A stretch of DNA of 64,000 bases from Thermodesulforhabdus norvegica. GTDB lineage: Bacteria > Desulfobacterota > Syntrophobacteria > Syntrophobacterales > Thermodesulforhabdaceae. Both the position numbers and the translations under genes were made by a program. The notes under the pieces are model-generated. The model made no database searches. It was not told the DNA's origin and worked only from the letters and a program-made list of their open reading frames with translations. The first letter of the stretch is position 1; every line of letters begins with the position of its first letter. The DNA is taken from positions 170,649-234,648 of the forward strand of contig NZ_FOUU01000002.1 of NCBI RefSeq assembly GCF_900114975.1. Reading direction: 5' to 3'. Of the stretch, positions 15,578 through 24,211 are shown piece by piece.

Positions 15578-18298
15578 GTGGGCCTCTGCCCAGTTAGAGC
15601 CCTGCCCAATGTCCACAACCAGAGGGACTTTCAGATTATAGACGCCGGCCATCTTTTCCCTGATTAGACTACACAGCTTGTTCTCTTCGCCCTTCGGAGC
15701 CTCAAATACGAGTTCGTCGTGTACCTGAAGGATCGGTACGGCCTGAAAACCCTCCGATTTTAAAGCCGAATATATGTCTATCATGGCTTTCTTTATAAGA
15801 TCTGCCGCCGTTCCTTGAATCGTGGTGTTTACGGCAAGCCGTTCGCCCTGCTGGCGCACCGTTTTGGATTTACTTTGAAGTTCGGGGATTGATCGTTTTC
15901 TGCCCATTAGCGTTCTCACGAAGCCCCTTTCCGTGGCTTTCTGAACCGTTTCATCGATAAATCGTTTAACGCCGGAATACCTTTCGAAGTATTCTTCAAT
16001 TATTCTTTTGGCTTCGGTTTTTGATATTCCCAGAGCTTTTGATAGGCCGAAAGGTCCCATGCCGTAGATAATACCGAAGTTTATGGCCTTGGCCTGGCGG
16101 CGCATTTCCGGGGTTACCTCTTCTCTTTTTACCTGGAAAACTTCGGCGGCGGTGCTCGCGTGTATGTCGTCTCCTCGGGCAAAGGCTTCCAGCAATTTGG
16201 GATCTCCACTGTAGTGAGCCAGAACCCTGAGCTCTATCTGAGAATAGTCTGCCGCAACAAGGGTGCATCCTTCCGGAGCGATGAAGGCTTCACGGATACG
16301 CCTTCCTTCGTCCGTGCGTATGGGGATGTTTTGCAGGTTTGGGTTTGAACTGCTAAGGCGTCCCGTCGCCGTGACGGTCTGATTATAAGACGTATGAATG
16401 CGCCCTGTTTCGGGATTGATCATCTGAGGTAGGGAATCCACGTAGGTGTTCTTGAGTTTTGCAAGGCTCCTGTAGGCGAGGATTTCCTGAGCAATCGGGT
16501 GATGCAATGCAAGCTCTTCGAGGACGCTCATGTCCGTCGACGGCCCCGTTTTGGTTTTCTTGATAACCGGTAAACCAAGCCTGTTAAAGAGAATCTCTGC
16601 AAGCTGTTTTGGAGACTGGATATTGAACTCCTGGCCGGCCAGTCTGTAAATTTCTTCTTCACACCGCTGGAGTTTGACCTCCAGTTCTTTGGAAAGGTCA
16701 TGAAGTCGGTTCTCGTCGATCAATACTCCGTGGTGTTCCATTGTGCCCAGGATTTCTATGAGCGGTAGCTCTATCGAAGTAAAAAGATCCATAAGATCTT
16801 CCTTCGTGAGCCTTTCCCTGAGCAGGGGCTCCAGCCTTATCACCACTTCGGCATCGGCACCGGCGTACTCCGCTGCGGCATCAAGTGGTACGTTCGCAAA
16901 GGAAGCAGATTTTCCTTTCCGATTGGCCGATGTGACTTCCCTGAAGGAAGTCATCTTTTCGCCGAGGTAACGTTCAACTATCCATTCGAGCCTGTGAGAA
17001 TGCTGGCCGGGCTCGAGAAGGTAACTGGCTATCATTGAGTCAAAGGAAATGCCCCGGAGCTCAAGCCCATGTCGCTTGAAAACAACGTATTCATATTTCA
17101 GGTTTTGTCCCCATTTTTCAATCTTCTGGCTTTCGACAACAGGGCCGAAAATTGACAGGAACTCTTCCAGAGATACCCCGGAAGATCGGTGCGTAATCGG
17201 AAGATACCAGGCTTTAAGAGGTTCTACGGCCAGTGCCACTCCGACTATTTCGGCCCGCATGGGATCTTCGGAGGTGGTTTCAAGATCAATAGATACGTGA
17301 CCGAAGGAGTGTATCCTTTCGATAACGGATCTGAGCTCTGCTTCGGTTTTAATTACGGTAACTCTTCGGTCCGGAATTTCCCTTACAGACATTTGCTCCT
17401 TTGCAGGAGAAGTGCGGGTTTTGCCCGAAATTTCGAGTTTTTTCTCCAATTCGGGAAGAAGGCTCTGAAAGCCCCAGGTTTTGAAAAGCTCATAAAGTTT
17501 TTGAAAGTCCGGATTTCCGGGTTTCAGCATTTCAAGGGTCGGTTGCTCGATGGCATCGTACTTCAGTGTAACGAGCTGTTGCGATAGTTTGAGATTATCG
17601 AGGTTTTCCAGAATTTTTTCTTTTAATTTCGGCGGGATCAATTCAGGGCGCTTCAGAAGATCCTCAACGGAATCCGCTATTGTGAGTAACTCCGCTGCTC
17701 TTTTGGGTCCTATACCGGGAACGCCGGGAATGTTGTCCGAAGTATCTCCCACCAGAGCAAGAAAATCTCTCATTTTCGAAGGGGGTACGCCGAACTTTTC
17801 CTCTACTTTTTTCTCATCGTACCAGATGTTCCTCTGGGGATCCCATTGCAGAACCTGGTCCTTTTCTATCAATTGATGGAGGTCCTTATCCCCGGACACG
17901 ATAACCACTCTGAAGCCTCTGTCTTTTGCCCATCTGCAGATGCTTGCTATTAGATCGTCGGCTTCATATCCTTCCTTCTCCAACCTGGGAATCCCGTAAG
18001 CGTCTATCATTTCCTTTATGGCACCTACCTGAAGGGCCAGATCTTCCGGCATGGCCTCACGGGTTTTTTTGTAATCCTCGTAGATGGAGTGTCGGAACTT
18101 GGGGCCCGGTGCATCGAATAAAATACAAAGGAATTCTGGATTTTTTTCGTTCAAGACCTTCTGAAGCATCTGGGCAAAGCCGTAGATTGCCGTCGTGGGC
18201 ATACCGTTCGGACTGGTTAGCCTTGTTGGGATGGCGAAGAAGGCACGGTAAAGATAGGAGCTCCCGTCAATCAGGTAGATCGTCTTGCCTTTGTTCAT
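15575..18298 (-). CDS. polA: DNA polymerase I
   Basis: The 907-residue enzyme has all three PolA domains. The 5' nuclease (1-290) begins TIYLIDGSSYLYRAFFAI and holds YEADDLIA and GIGPKRAAELL. The 3'-5' exonuclease (about 315-495) keeps catalytic acidic residues in SIDLETTSED and a late YAGADAE, so proofreading is probably intact. The polymerase domain has motif A DYSQIELRVLAHYSGD, motif B RRQAKAINFGIIYGMG and motif C QVHDELVFE. It fills repair gaps and removes Okazaki primers. Its start overlaps the stop of the upstream ttcA-like gene by 4 nt, so the two are translationally coupled, and it ends at the shared terminator. Confidence 0.96.
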   Translation of the reverse strand: MNKGKTIYLIDGSSYLYRAFFAIPTRLTSPNGMPTTAIYGFAQMLQKVLNEKNPEFLCILFDAPGPKFRHSIYEDYKKTREAMPEDLALQVGAIKEMIDAYGIPRLEKEGYEADDLIASICRWAKDRGFRVVIVSGDKDLHQLIEKDQVLQWDPQRNIWYDEKKVEEKFGVPPSKMRDFLALVGDTSDNIPGVPGIGPKRAAELLTIADSVEDLLKRPELIPPKLKEKILENLDNLKLSQQLVTLKYDAIEQPTLEMLKPGNPDFQKLYELFKTWGFQSLLPELEKKLEISGKTRTSPAKEQMSVREIPDRRVTVIKTEAELRSVIERIHSFGHVSIDLETTSEDPMRAEIVGVALAVEPLKAWYLPITHRSSGVSLEEFLSIFGPVVESQKIEKWGQNLKYEYVVFKRHGLELRGISFDSMIASYLLEPGQHSHRLEWIVERYLGEKMTSFREVTSANRKGKSASFANVPLDAAAEYAGADAEVVIRLEPLLRERLTKEDLMDLFTSIELPLIEILGTMEHHGVLIDENRLHDLSKELEVKLQRCEEEIYRLAGQEFNIQSPKQLAEILFNRLGLPVIKKTKTGPSTDMSVLEELALHHPIAQEILAYRSLAKLKNTYVDSLPQMINPETGRIHTSYNQTVTATGRLSSSNPNLQNIPIRTDEGRRIREAFIAPEGCTLVAADYSQIELRVLAHYSGDPKLLEAFARGDDIHASTAAEVFQVKREEVTPEMRRQAKAINFGIIYGMGPFGLSKALGISKTEAKRIIEEYFERYSGVKRFIDETVQKATERGFVRTLMGRKRSIPELQSKSKTVRQQGERLAVNTTIQGTAADLIKKAMIDIYSALKSEGFQAVPILQVHDELVFEAPKGEENKLCSLIREKMAGVYNLKVPLVVDIGQGSNWAEAH

Positions 18299-19050
18299 TT
18301 CTTCCGATCTCCTTTTCCGTCTTCCAGGGGCGGAGGCAGGTATTCAAGGTTAACGTGACTCATTGCCCTGTACACGTTTCCCCTTATTTTATCGTTGACC
18401 TTGTAAAGCTCTTGAAGTAGCCGGCGTATGTGAATTCTACTGCTTTTTCCTGCCGAAGGGCAGGGGTTTTCCAGGTGGGGTAAACCTAAGGTTTCCACGA
18501 ACCGTGAAATCCTTTTCGAAGGTATAAGAGCCATGGGTCTTATGACAGTAATTTTGCCTTTGAAGAATTCCTGCTTTGGAACTATTGCCGAGGTCTGACC
18601 GGAGTAGCATATGTTCATAAAAAAAGTTTCGATAAAATCGTCCTGGTTGTGACCGAAAGCTATTTTGGGAAAGCCCGTTTCCCATGCCCTTTTAAAAAGC
18701 GTCATCCGGCGAAGCCTTGCGCAGAGGAAACAGGGATGTTCGCGGTTTTCGGGACTGTGGGCTCTTATCCCGTAGTCGGTCAGGATAATGTCGTGGGGAA
18801 CTTCCAGCCTTTCCAGCAGGTCTTTTATTTTTTCAGGCATCAGCGGGTCGAAGCCCAGATCAATGTAAATTGCCCTGAGTTCGTAGCTTATGGGGATATA
18901 CTTTAATCGCTCTTTTAAAAGATACAGCAGGGCCACGCTGTCTTTTCCGCCCGATACGGCGACGGCAATTCGATCTCCATCGTCTATAAGACCGTAGCTG
19001 TGGACGGCTTTTCCGAAGAGGTGCCTGATTTCTCTTTCCACGTAGGTCAT
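18295..19050 (-). CDS. TtcA-like tRNA 2-thiolation protein (PP-loop ATPase)
   Basis: The 251-residue protein has the ATP pyrophosphatase PP-loop SGGKDS (residues 34-39). It also has the TtcA-type cysteine pair CFLC and a third Cys in NPCPSAGKSSR, which together can hold an Fe-S cluster. FGHNQDDFIETFFMN is a strong TtcA signature. TtcA makes 2-thiocytidine at tRNA position 32; related TtuA makes 2-thiouridine-54 in thermophiles but carries zinc fingers not seen here. GGAG lies upstream of ATG 19050. It is translationally coupled to polA (ATGA). TtcA is the better name, but the exact target nucleotide is inferred. Confidence 0.85.
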   Translation of the reverse strand: MTYVEREIRHLFGKAVHSYGLIDDGDRIAVAVSGGKDSVALLYLLKERLKYIPISYELRAIYIDLGFDPLMPEKIKDLLERLEVPHDIILTDYGIRAHSPENREHPCFLCARLRRMTLFKRAWETGFPKIAFGHNQDDFIETFFMNICYSGQTSAIVPKQEFFKGKITVIRPMALIPSKRISRFVETLGLPHLENPCPSAGKSSRIHIRRLLQELYKVNDKIRGNVYRAMSHVNLEYLPPPLEDGKGDRKK

Positions 19051-19077
19051 TCTTTCGCCAGCTCCTGAAAGGCTTTT

Positions 19078-20007
19078 TCAGGGTACTATGGCAAACCACA
19101 GAGAATAGGTCAAAGCACAAAGGACGGTATGAGCAGATATTGCCACCGAGGCAAAAGATGCGTCACCCTTGAACTCTCTGGCCATAACGTAGGTTACCGT
19201 TGCGGTGGGAGCTCCCAGAAGAACAACCATTGGTTTCATAGCGCTGGAGGGGAATTGTACCCAGTGCCCTATGGTCATTCCGACAAGGGGCATAAGAATG
19301 AGTTTCGTTATGCCGATCGTTGCCAGCAGGGGTATGTAACCGGCCGTGCGAGAAAAGGTCAGCCCGGCTCCGATCAGAAGAAGGGCCATTGGTAGTCCCA
19401 TGGATGCCAGTATGTCGATGAAGCGTCCCATAGGTGAAGGCACCGGTAGTCGGAGCAGGGACCAGCCTGTGCCCACGCATACTCCCCAGATGATGGGATT
19501 CAGACAGATACCGTGAAGGAGAGTGCTCACAACCTGATGCTTCTGAATAGACTCTTTCCGGTTCAGCGTAAAAATGAGCACTGCCAGAATGTTTTGAGCA
19601 AGAATCAGGATTGAGCTGTAAAAAACGGCATCCTGGAAGGCTTCTCTACCAAGGGCATAGTAAGCCACCGCATAGGCCATATAACCAATGTTGCCGTGCA
19701 CCGAGGCGTGCAGGTAGGTTGCCTTAAGCCCCCTGTCAAGCCTGAAAAGCTTCGCAAAGAGCAGCCCGATTAAAAGGGCGGTCAAAAGCGATCCAAGGAT
19801 GACCAGAACCGTGTTTAACGCAAACCTGCCGGAAAGATCCTGTTTTGCCAGTGCTCTAAACATAACCGCAGGAATTGCCACGTAATATGTTACCGTGTTC
19901 GCCGGCTCTATCCATTGCTCCGTTACGATGCCGAACCTGCGGAGAGCGTAGCCAAGACTTATTACCGAAAATACGGGAATAATAGCGTTGAGTATTATCT
20001 GTTCCAT
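19078..20007 (-). CDS. AEC-family (auxin efflux carrier-like) transporter
   Basis: The 309-residue inner-membrane protein has about ten hydrophobic segments in two halves, the usual AEC topology. N-terminal IIPVFSVISLGYALRRFGI is typical. In the first half, NTVTYYVAIPAVMFRALA carries the family N-x3-Y-x2-xP pattern, and the C-terminal half has APTATVTYVMAREF. Bacterial members export or import malate, malonate or other organic anions; the substrate here is unknown. It starts 6 nt after the DUF488 gene and ends 27 nt before the ttcA-like gene, so a four-gene transcript down to polA is likely. Confidence 0.85.
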   Translation of the reverse strand: MEQIILNAIIPVFSVISLGYALRRFGIVTEQWIEPANTVTYYVAIPAVMFRALAKQDLSGRFALNTVLVILGSLLTALLIGLLFAKLFRLDRGLKATYLHASVHGNIGYMAYAVAYYALGREAFQDAVFYSSILILAQNILAVLIFTLNRKESIQKHQVVSTLLHGICLNPIIWGVCVGTGWSLLRLPVPSPMGRFIDILASMGLPMALLLIGAGLTFSRTAGYIPLLATIGITKLILMPLVGMTIGHWVQFPSSAMKPMVVLLGAPTATVTYVMAREFKGDASFASVAISAHTVLCALTYSLWFAIVP

Positions 20008-20013
20008 CGTTGT

Positions 20014-20388
20014 TCAGTACTCGTCGTCCATCCTCATGCGTAATTCGATCAGGGTTTTGAGAACTGTGGCATGGTTACGGTAATCATCTACGGCATCGTA
20101 CACAAGGGTTATCTGTTCAAACCTGGCCTTTTCTGTCAGTTCCCGCAGTAGAGGTTCCCTCGCAGGCTCCAGCAGGAATTGGTAATATTCCCGCCTGAAA
20201 GTGCGCCATGTTTCTTCTCTGCCGTCCAGGAGCGCCTTCATTCCTTCCGGTGGTGCAAGCTCTTTGAACCACCCGTAGATCACCAATTGTTCTCTGGTTA
20301 AGCCCGGGGGAATACCTGTTTCAATGAGAAAGCGCTTTCCGTCATCTTCGTGGGGTTCAGCGTGGATGTTTTTGATCATCACGGCCAT
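20014..20388 (-). CDS. DUF488 (YeaO-like) family protein
   Basis: The 124-residue protein matches the C-terminal two thirds of DUF488/YeaO proteins. The pattern YGWFKELAPPEGMKALLDGREETWRTFRREY corresponds to the family W-x-KELAPS and F-x-x-Y region. It ends with ITLVYDAVDDYRNHATVLKTLI, matching the conserved TLLYAAKD...NHA-VL. The N-terminal part, normally carrying RLWPRG, is altered (KRFLIETGIPPG). The function of the family is unknown. GGAGGTTGAAAA precedes ATG 20388. First gene of the operon leading into the AEC transporter and polA. Confidence 0.78.
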   Translation of the reverse strand: MAVMIKNIHAEPHEDDGKRFLIETGIPPGLTREQLVIYGWFKELAPPEGMKALLDGREETWRTFRREYYQFLLEPAREPLLRELTEKARFEQITLVYDAVDDYRNHATVLKTLIELRMRMDDEY

Positions 20389-20506
20389 TTTTCAACCTCC
20401 AGCAATCCTTCCGGATGTGCTACTATGAAACCCGCGAACCCGTATCAGAATGATCCCGTTCGCAATTTTTTGCAATGCTCTGGTGCAATGCGAGAGGTTC
20501 TGATCC

Positions 20507-21583
20507 GTGAGGATATTATACCGATATGTCTTTAAAAGTGCCTGGGATTATTCCTTTCTGGCGCTGATAGTATGCGCCGTGATTTTTCTTACGGCGGACT
20601 TTTTCGAAAAAGTTGATGATTTAATTGAACTGAAGGCCGATGCCGTCATCTCGGCGCAATACTTCCTTTATCGTCTTCCTTTCATGGTAAGCCATGTATG
20701 GGCACCCTCCGTATTTACAGGCACGATTGTAGCGATGGTGGTCTTTCACCATCGTAAAGAAACTGTTGCCATAAGGGCCGCTGGTATCGGCTCGAGAGCT
20801 TACTTCGTTCCCGTCTTCTGGTTTGCCCTGTTGAGCGCTCTCTCATTTTTTGCTTTTAGAGAAGTAGTGGAAAAACCGCTTTTCGTCAAAAGCCAGGAAG
20901 TCTGGACAAAGGGTATACACCGGCATAAGTCGGGAGCCTCCGGTAGCTTTGGTCAAAATGTATGGTACGCAACGGGTGATATGATAATCCGGGCAGCCTT
21001 TTACGATCCCTCTACACGAACCTTTTACCGGGTTTCTGTTTTTTCTCTGGGCGAGGGCTTTACCCTTAAGACCCGTATGGATGCCGAGTCTATGAGATGG
21101 AGCGGGGGGAAATGGGTGTTGAGAAACGCTACGATATTTGAATTTAGAAGTGACGGGGTATTTATCCAGGGCAAGCCCGGTTATGATGCCGGATTTAAAG
21201 AAGAACCGGACGATTTCATGAACTTCCGTTTTTTGCCTGACGTTTTACCCTTCTGGAAATTGTATAAGGTCGTAAGGCTTATGAGATCGGAAGGTCTGGG
21301 AACAGAACCCTACGAAGTCGAGCTCTTTACAAGGCTGGCCGATGCACTATGGGTTTTCACGGCCTGTTTTCTCGGAGTAATAATAGGTAACCACCGGCGA
21401 CTGGCACCTCACGCCGTGAAGATCCTTGCCGGTGGGTTTTCAGCTTATGGCGGGTTTTTTGGGCTTTATCAAGCCGGACTGGCTATGACTTCGGCCAACC
21501 TTTTGCCCGTTTATCTGGGTATTCCTTGCCCCTTTATCCTGATGCTTTTCCTGAGCCTTCACTGGAGCCGTTCAATTGTCTGA
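20507..21583 (+). CDS. LptF/LptG-family permease
   Basis: LptF and LptG form the inner-membrane part of the LptB2FG exporter that extracts lipopolysaccharide. The 358-residue protein has the family plan: three N-terminal helices (about 15-35, 50-80, 95-118), a periplasmic beta-jellyroll (about 130-255, with GMIIRAA- and NATIFEF-like strands) and three C-terminal helices from about 275. The opening MRILYRYVFKSAWDYSFLALIVCAVIFLTADFFEKVDDLI is strongly LptG-like. Start GTG 20507 follows GAGAGG. Only one family member is seen here; the partner must lie elsewhere. It diverges from the DUF488 operon, and 20389-20506 must hold both promoters. Confidence 0.85.
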   Translation: MRILYRYVFKSAWDYSFLALIVCAVIFLTADFFEKVDDLIELKADAVISAQYFLYRLPFMVSHVWAPSVFTGTIVAMVVFHHRKETVAIRAAGIGSRAYFVPVFWFALLSALSFFAFREVVEKPLFVKSQEVWTKGIHRHKSGASGSFGQNVWYATGDMIIRAAFYDPSTRTFYRVSVFSLGEGFTLKTRMDAESMRWSGGKWVLRNATIFEFRSDGVFIQGKPGYDAGFKEEPDDFMNFRFLPDVLPFWKLYKVVRLMRSEGLGTEPYEVELFTRLADALWVFTACFLGVIIGNHRRLAPHAVKILAGGFSAYGGFFGLYQAGLAMTSANLLPVYLGIPCPFILMLFLSLHWSRSIV

Positions 21584-21592
21584 TGATTTACT

Positions 21593-21964
21593 CTATTCTT
21601 CACCTTCCTGATGGGCTTCAAGGGCCATAGCGATCTTCTTTTTCAGCTCCGTAAGATCGAAACTTTTCACCACGTAGTAGTCGGCCGCGAGGCTTTTCGT
21701 GTCTTCTTTGAACGTATCGTAAGCGGTTGAAAGTATTACCGGCAGATCGAAGAACTTCTGACGGATGTCCTGCAGAAGGTCCAGACCGTTGTAGTCGACC
21801 AGTTTAATGTCGAGGATGATCAGATCCGGCTTTTCCGATTCGATCAATTCTATAAGCCCGTGACCGCCTTCGGCCGTAATGACCTCGTAGCCTGCGTCCT
21901 GAAGCTCTTCGGCATAGAGCATCCTGATGTGTTCTTCATCGTCCACCACCAAAATCTTGGCCAT
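21593..21964 (-). CDS. Single-domain response regulator (CheY-like)
   Basis: This 123-residue receiver has the acidic pocket (VVDDEE), phosphoacceptor Asp in LIILDIKLVDYNG, the Thr/Ser position in ILSTAY and the conserved Lys in YVVKSF. No output domain is attached, so it probably acts by protein-protein contact or as a phosphate relay. GGAGG lies before ATG 21964. It is 15 nt downstream of the glycosyltransferase gene and likely cotranscribed with it and hflKC. The partner kinase is not in this cluster. Confidence 0.93.
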   Translation of the reverse strand: MAKILVVDDEEHIRMLYAEELQDAGYEVITAEGGHGLIELIESEKPDLIILDIKLVDYNGLDLLQDIRQKFFDLPVILSTAYDTFKEDTKSLAADYYVVKSFDLTELKKKIAMALEAHQEGEE

Positions 21965-21979
21965 GATGTACCTCCATGC

Positions 21980-23203
21980 TTAGACACTTTTCCACTTCGT
22001 GACCAGATAACGTTTGTTTTCCTCGAAGGTCATACACTCCCGGTCGATGATTTCTTCGGCCTGCTGCGTCGACATGCGCTCGGTTTTTTTGACGAAAGAC
22101 ACGACCTTTCCGTAATACAGGAGAAGCAGGGCATTCAAAATGTCCTGTTTTTGCTCCTTTTCGGCATCTCTGTACGCAACGGCCACATCAAACAGGGTAT
22201 TTGCCCATGTATGTGACGGGAACGAAAAGTTTTCAAAACCCATGCTTTTGATTTCTTCAATTTTGTGTAGTTCCGGTTTGTTCAGGATGCCTTCCAGCAA
22301 AGGATGATACCTTTCCACCCCCCTGGCAAATAGTTCAAAGAGCCTGGGAGTATTTATCTCCACAGGCACCGGCCCCTCCATTTCCAGAGCATCTGCATTG
22401 AAAAGAATCGTCGGTTTACTCCATTTTATCTTCGTCCATCGATCCTGAAAAGTGGTCATCAGGTCAAAAAAAACGCCTACGGTGTTTGTGAAGGCCCGGT
22501 TGATCTGAGAATAGGGGTCCTTGAAGCGGTGTATCTTCCGGCTCCCCATGACGGTCTGGCAGACGGGGACTCTTGTAGCCGTTGCCGTAACGGCCATCCA
22601 TATGTCAATTCCGTCCTCAAGCATGGGTTCCGTCCATTGATCCGTAGATGTCGTAAAAACGTCGAGAAGGTTCTTACCGAAAGCGCATTCTCCGGCAATA
22701 GGGCGGCGCAGACGACGTCCGTATAGAGACCTCAAAAGGGGATAAAGAAGGAGTGCTTCCATCGTGTCTTCGTACTTATGGCTGGCGTACAGAGGGGTGA
22801 CGAATCCTGCGCCTCTGAGAACCGGTTCCACAAAGCAATAGATCCATCGTGGTGCAATGTTTCTTATATCGGCCTCCAGAATTACTATCACCTGAGGATC
22901 GAGCAGCCGGGCCTTATCAAAGAGATTTCTTATGTTGCGTCCTTTACCTTTTTCGCCCGGGGCTGTGGATATGTAGATTTTGGGAGTTTCCGTTTCCGTG
23001 CCCAGGAAGGTTTCCCGGGTACCGTCCAGAGAATGATTGTCGCAGTTAATTATAACCGACTCCCGATCGCCGTAAAACTGCTTTAGACCGCGGTCTACGG
23101 CAACAACGAGGTTTCTGATGTTTGAAGCCTCGTTAAAGGTGGGTATTGCAACTACAATTTCGGCTTTGTCAACTCCCCGCGGGTTCTCTTCAATGTAAGC
23201 CAT
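21980..23203 (-). CDS. Glycosyltransferase, GT2/GT81-like
   Basis: The 407-residue protein has a GT-A fold. It contains VVAIPTFNEASNIRNLV, a nucleotide-sugar segment INCDNHSLDGT, GEKGKGRNIRNLF and the metal-binding triad ILEADIR. LLLYPLLRSLYGRRLRRPIAGECAFG resembles glucosyl-3-phosphoglycerate synthase and mannosylglycerate synthase families (GT81/GT78). Those enzymes make glycerate-linked compatible solutes often found in thermophiles. There is no signal peptide or membrane helix. ATG 23203 follows a GAGG at good distance; GTG 23215 is an alternative. The solute role is a hypothesis, since sequence alone does not fix acceptor specificity. Confidence 0.75.
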   Translation of the reverse strand: MAYIEENPRGVDKAEIVVAIPTFNEASNIRNLVVAVDRGLKQFYGDRESVIINCDNHSLDGTRETFLGTETETPKIYISTAPGEKGKGRNIRNLFDKARLLDPQVIVILEADIRNIAPRWIYCFVEPVLRGAGFVTPLYASHKYEDTMEALLLYPLLRSLYGRRLRRPIAGECAFGKNLLDVFTTSTDQWTEPMLEDGIDIWMAVTATATRVPVCQTVMGSRKIHRFKDPYSQINRAFTNTVGVFFDLMTTFQDRWTKIKWSKPTILFNADALEMEGPVPVEINTPRLFELFARGVERYHPLLEGILNKPELHKIEEIKSMGFENFSFPSHTWANTLFDVAVAYRDAEKEQKQDILNALLLLYYGKVVSFVKKTERMSTQQAEEIIDRECMTFEENKRYLVTKWKSV

Positions 23204-23221
23204 AGCAGCCCTCACACAAAT

Positions 23222-24199
23222 TTAAGGAGTTAGATTCCCGCCCTGCAAATAACGAAAAGCCTCCGTTTCCGTCGAGAACACAAATATACCATTGGGGTTT
23301 TCAAAGTTGCTGTAAACCTGCAGGGATCTGTAAAAATCATAAAACTCGGGGTCTCTTGAATAGGCCTCGGCATAAATCCTGGTTGCCTCGGCATCGGCCT
23401 CGCCTCTTATTTTCTGAGACTTACGAAAAGCCTCGGATCGAATCCTGGCCAGTTCCTTTTCCATTCTGCCCAATATTATCGCCTTTTCACCCTCTCCCTC
23501 GGATCTGTACTGAGCTGCTATTCGTTTTCGCTCGGAGATCATCCTCTCGAAAACCTTCTTCTGCACGCTCTCAACGTAGTTTATCCTTTTAATGCGTATG
23601 TCCAGAAGCTCTATTCCCATTTCAGGAACCAGCTTTGCCGCATCGGCAAGCATCTCCCGGGTGATCTTTTCCCGACCTTTCTTTATGATCGTGGGTTCGT
23701 CGGAAGCACGGGTGTTGATCAATTCCAGAATTCTGTAATCTTCGAGACCGCTTTCCAGCAGGGATTTTCCTGCATTCTCCCAGCCCTCACTTCTCACGAG
23801 CTCAACCAGAAGGCTGTTGGCAACGTGATCTCTGACAACGGAGTCAATTATACCGTCAAGACGGCTCATCGCCGTTGTGATATTCCCGACCCTCTTCAGG
23901 AAAAGAAGAGGGTCTTTAATGCGCCATCGGGCCGTAGCATCGACCCAGATGTACTTCTTGTCTTTCGTGGGGATCTGGGTTGGATTTCCATCCCACTTAA
24001 GTATTCGTTTTTCAAAGAAGTTTGCTTTTTGAATAAGAGGGACTTTGAAGTAAAGTCCTGCTTCTCTTATGGGTTCCCCTACGGGTTTACCGAACTGGGT
24101 TATTACCACCTGTTTCGTTTCATCTACTACGAAGAAAGCGTCTGCCCCCAGTATCAAAAGAGCTACAATCGCCGGTATTATCCATTTCAGTCGTTCCAT
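23222..24199 (-). CDS. hflC: HflC, SPFH-domain membrane protease regulator
   Basis: HflC and HflK form a large SPFH cage around FtsH in the inner membrane and modulate its proteolysis. The 325-residue protein has one N-terminal membrane anchor (residues 5-25) and an SPFH/band-7 domain with VVDETKQVVITQFGKPVGEPIREAGLYFKVPL. A long charged helix (ERMISERKRIAAQYRSEGEGEKA) follows, and the C-terminal segment YAEAYSRDPEFYDFYRSLQVY is specific for HflC. It starts 12 nt after hflK ends. Confidence 0.94.
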   Translation of the reverse strand: MERLKWIIPAIVALLILGADAFFVVDETKQVVITQFGKPVGEPIREAGLYFKVPLIQKANFFEKRILKWDGNPTQIPTKDKKYIWVDATARWRIKDPLLFLKRVGNITTAMSRLDGIIDSVVRDHVANSLLVELVRSEGWENAGKSLLESGLEDYRILELINTRASDEPTIIKKGREKITREMLADAAKLVPEMGIELLDIRIKRINYVESVQKKVFERMISERKRIAAQYRSEGEGEKAIILGRMEKELARIRSEAFRKSQKIRGEADAEATRIYAEAYSRDPEFYDFYRSLQVYSNFENPNGIFVFSTETEAFRYLQGGNLTP

Positions 24200-24211
24200 T
24201 GGCCAACCCTC

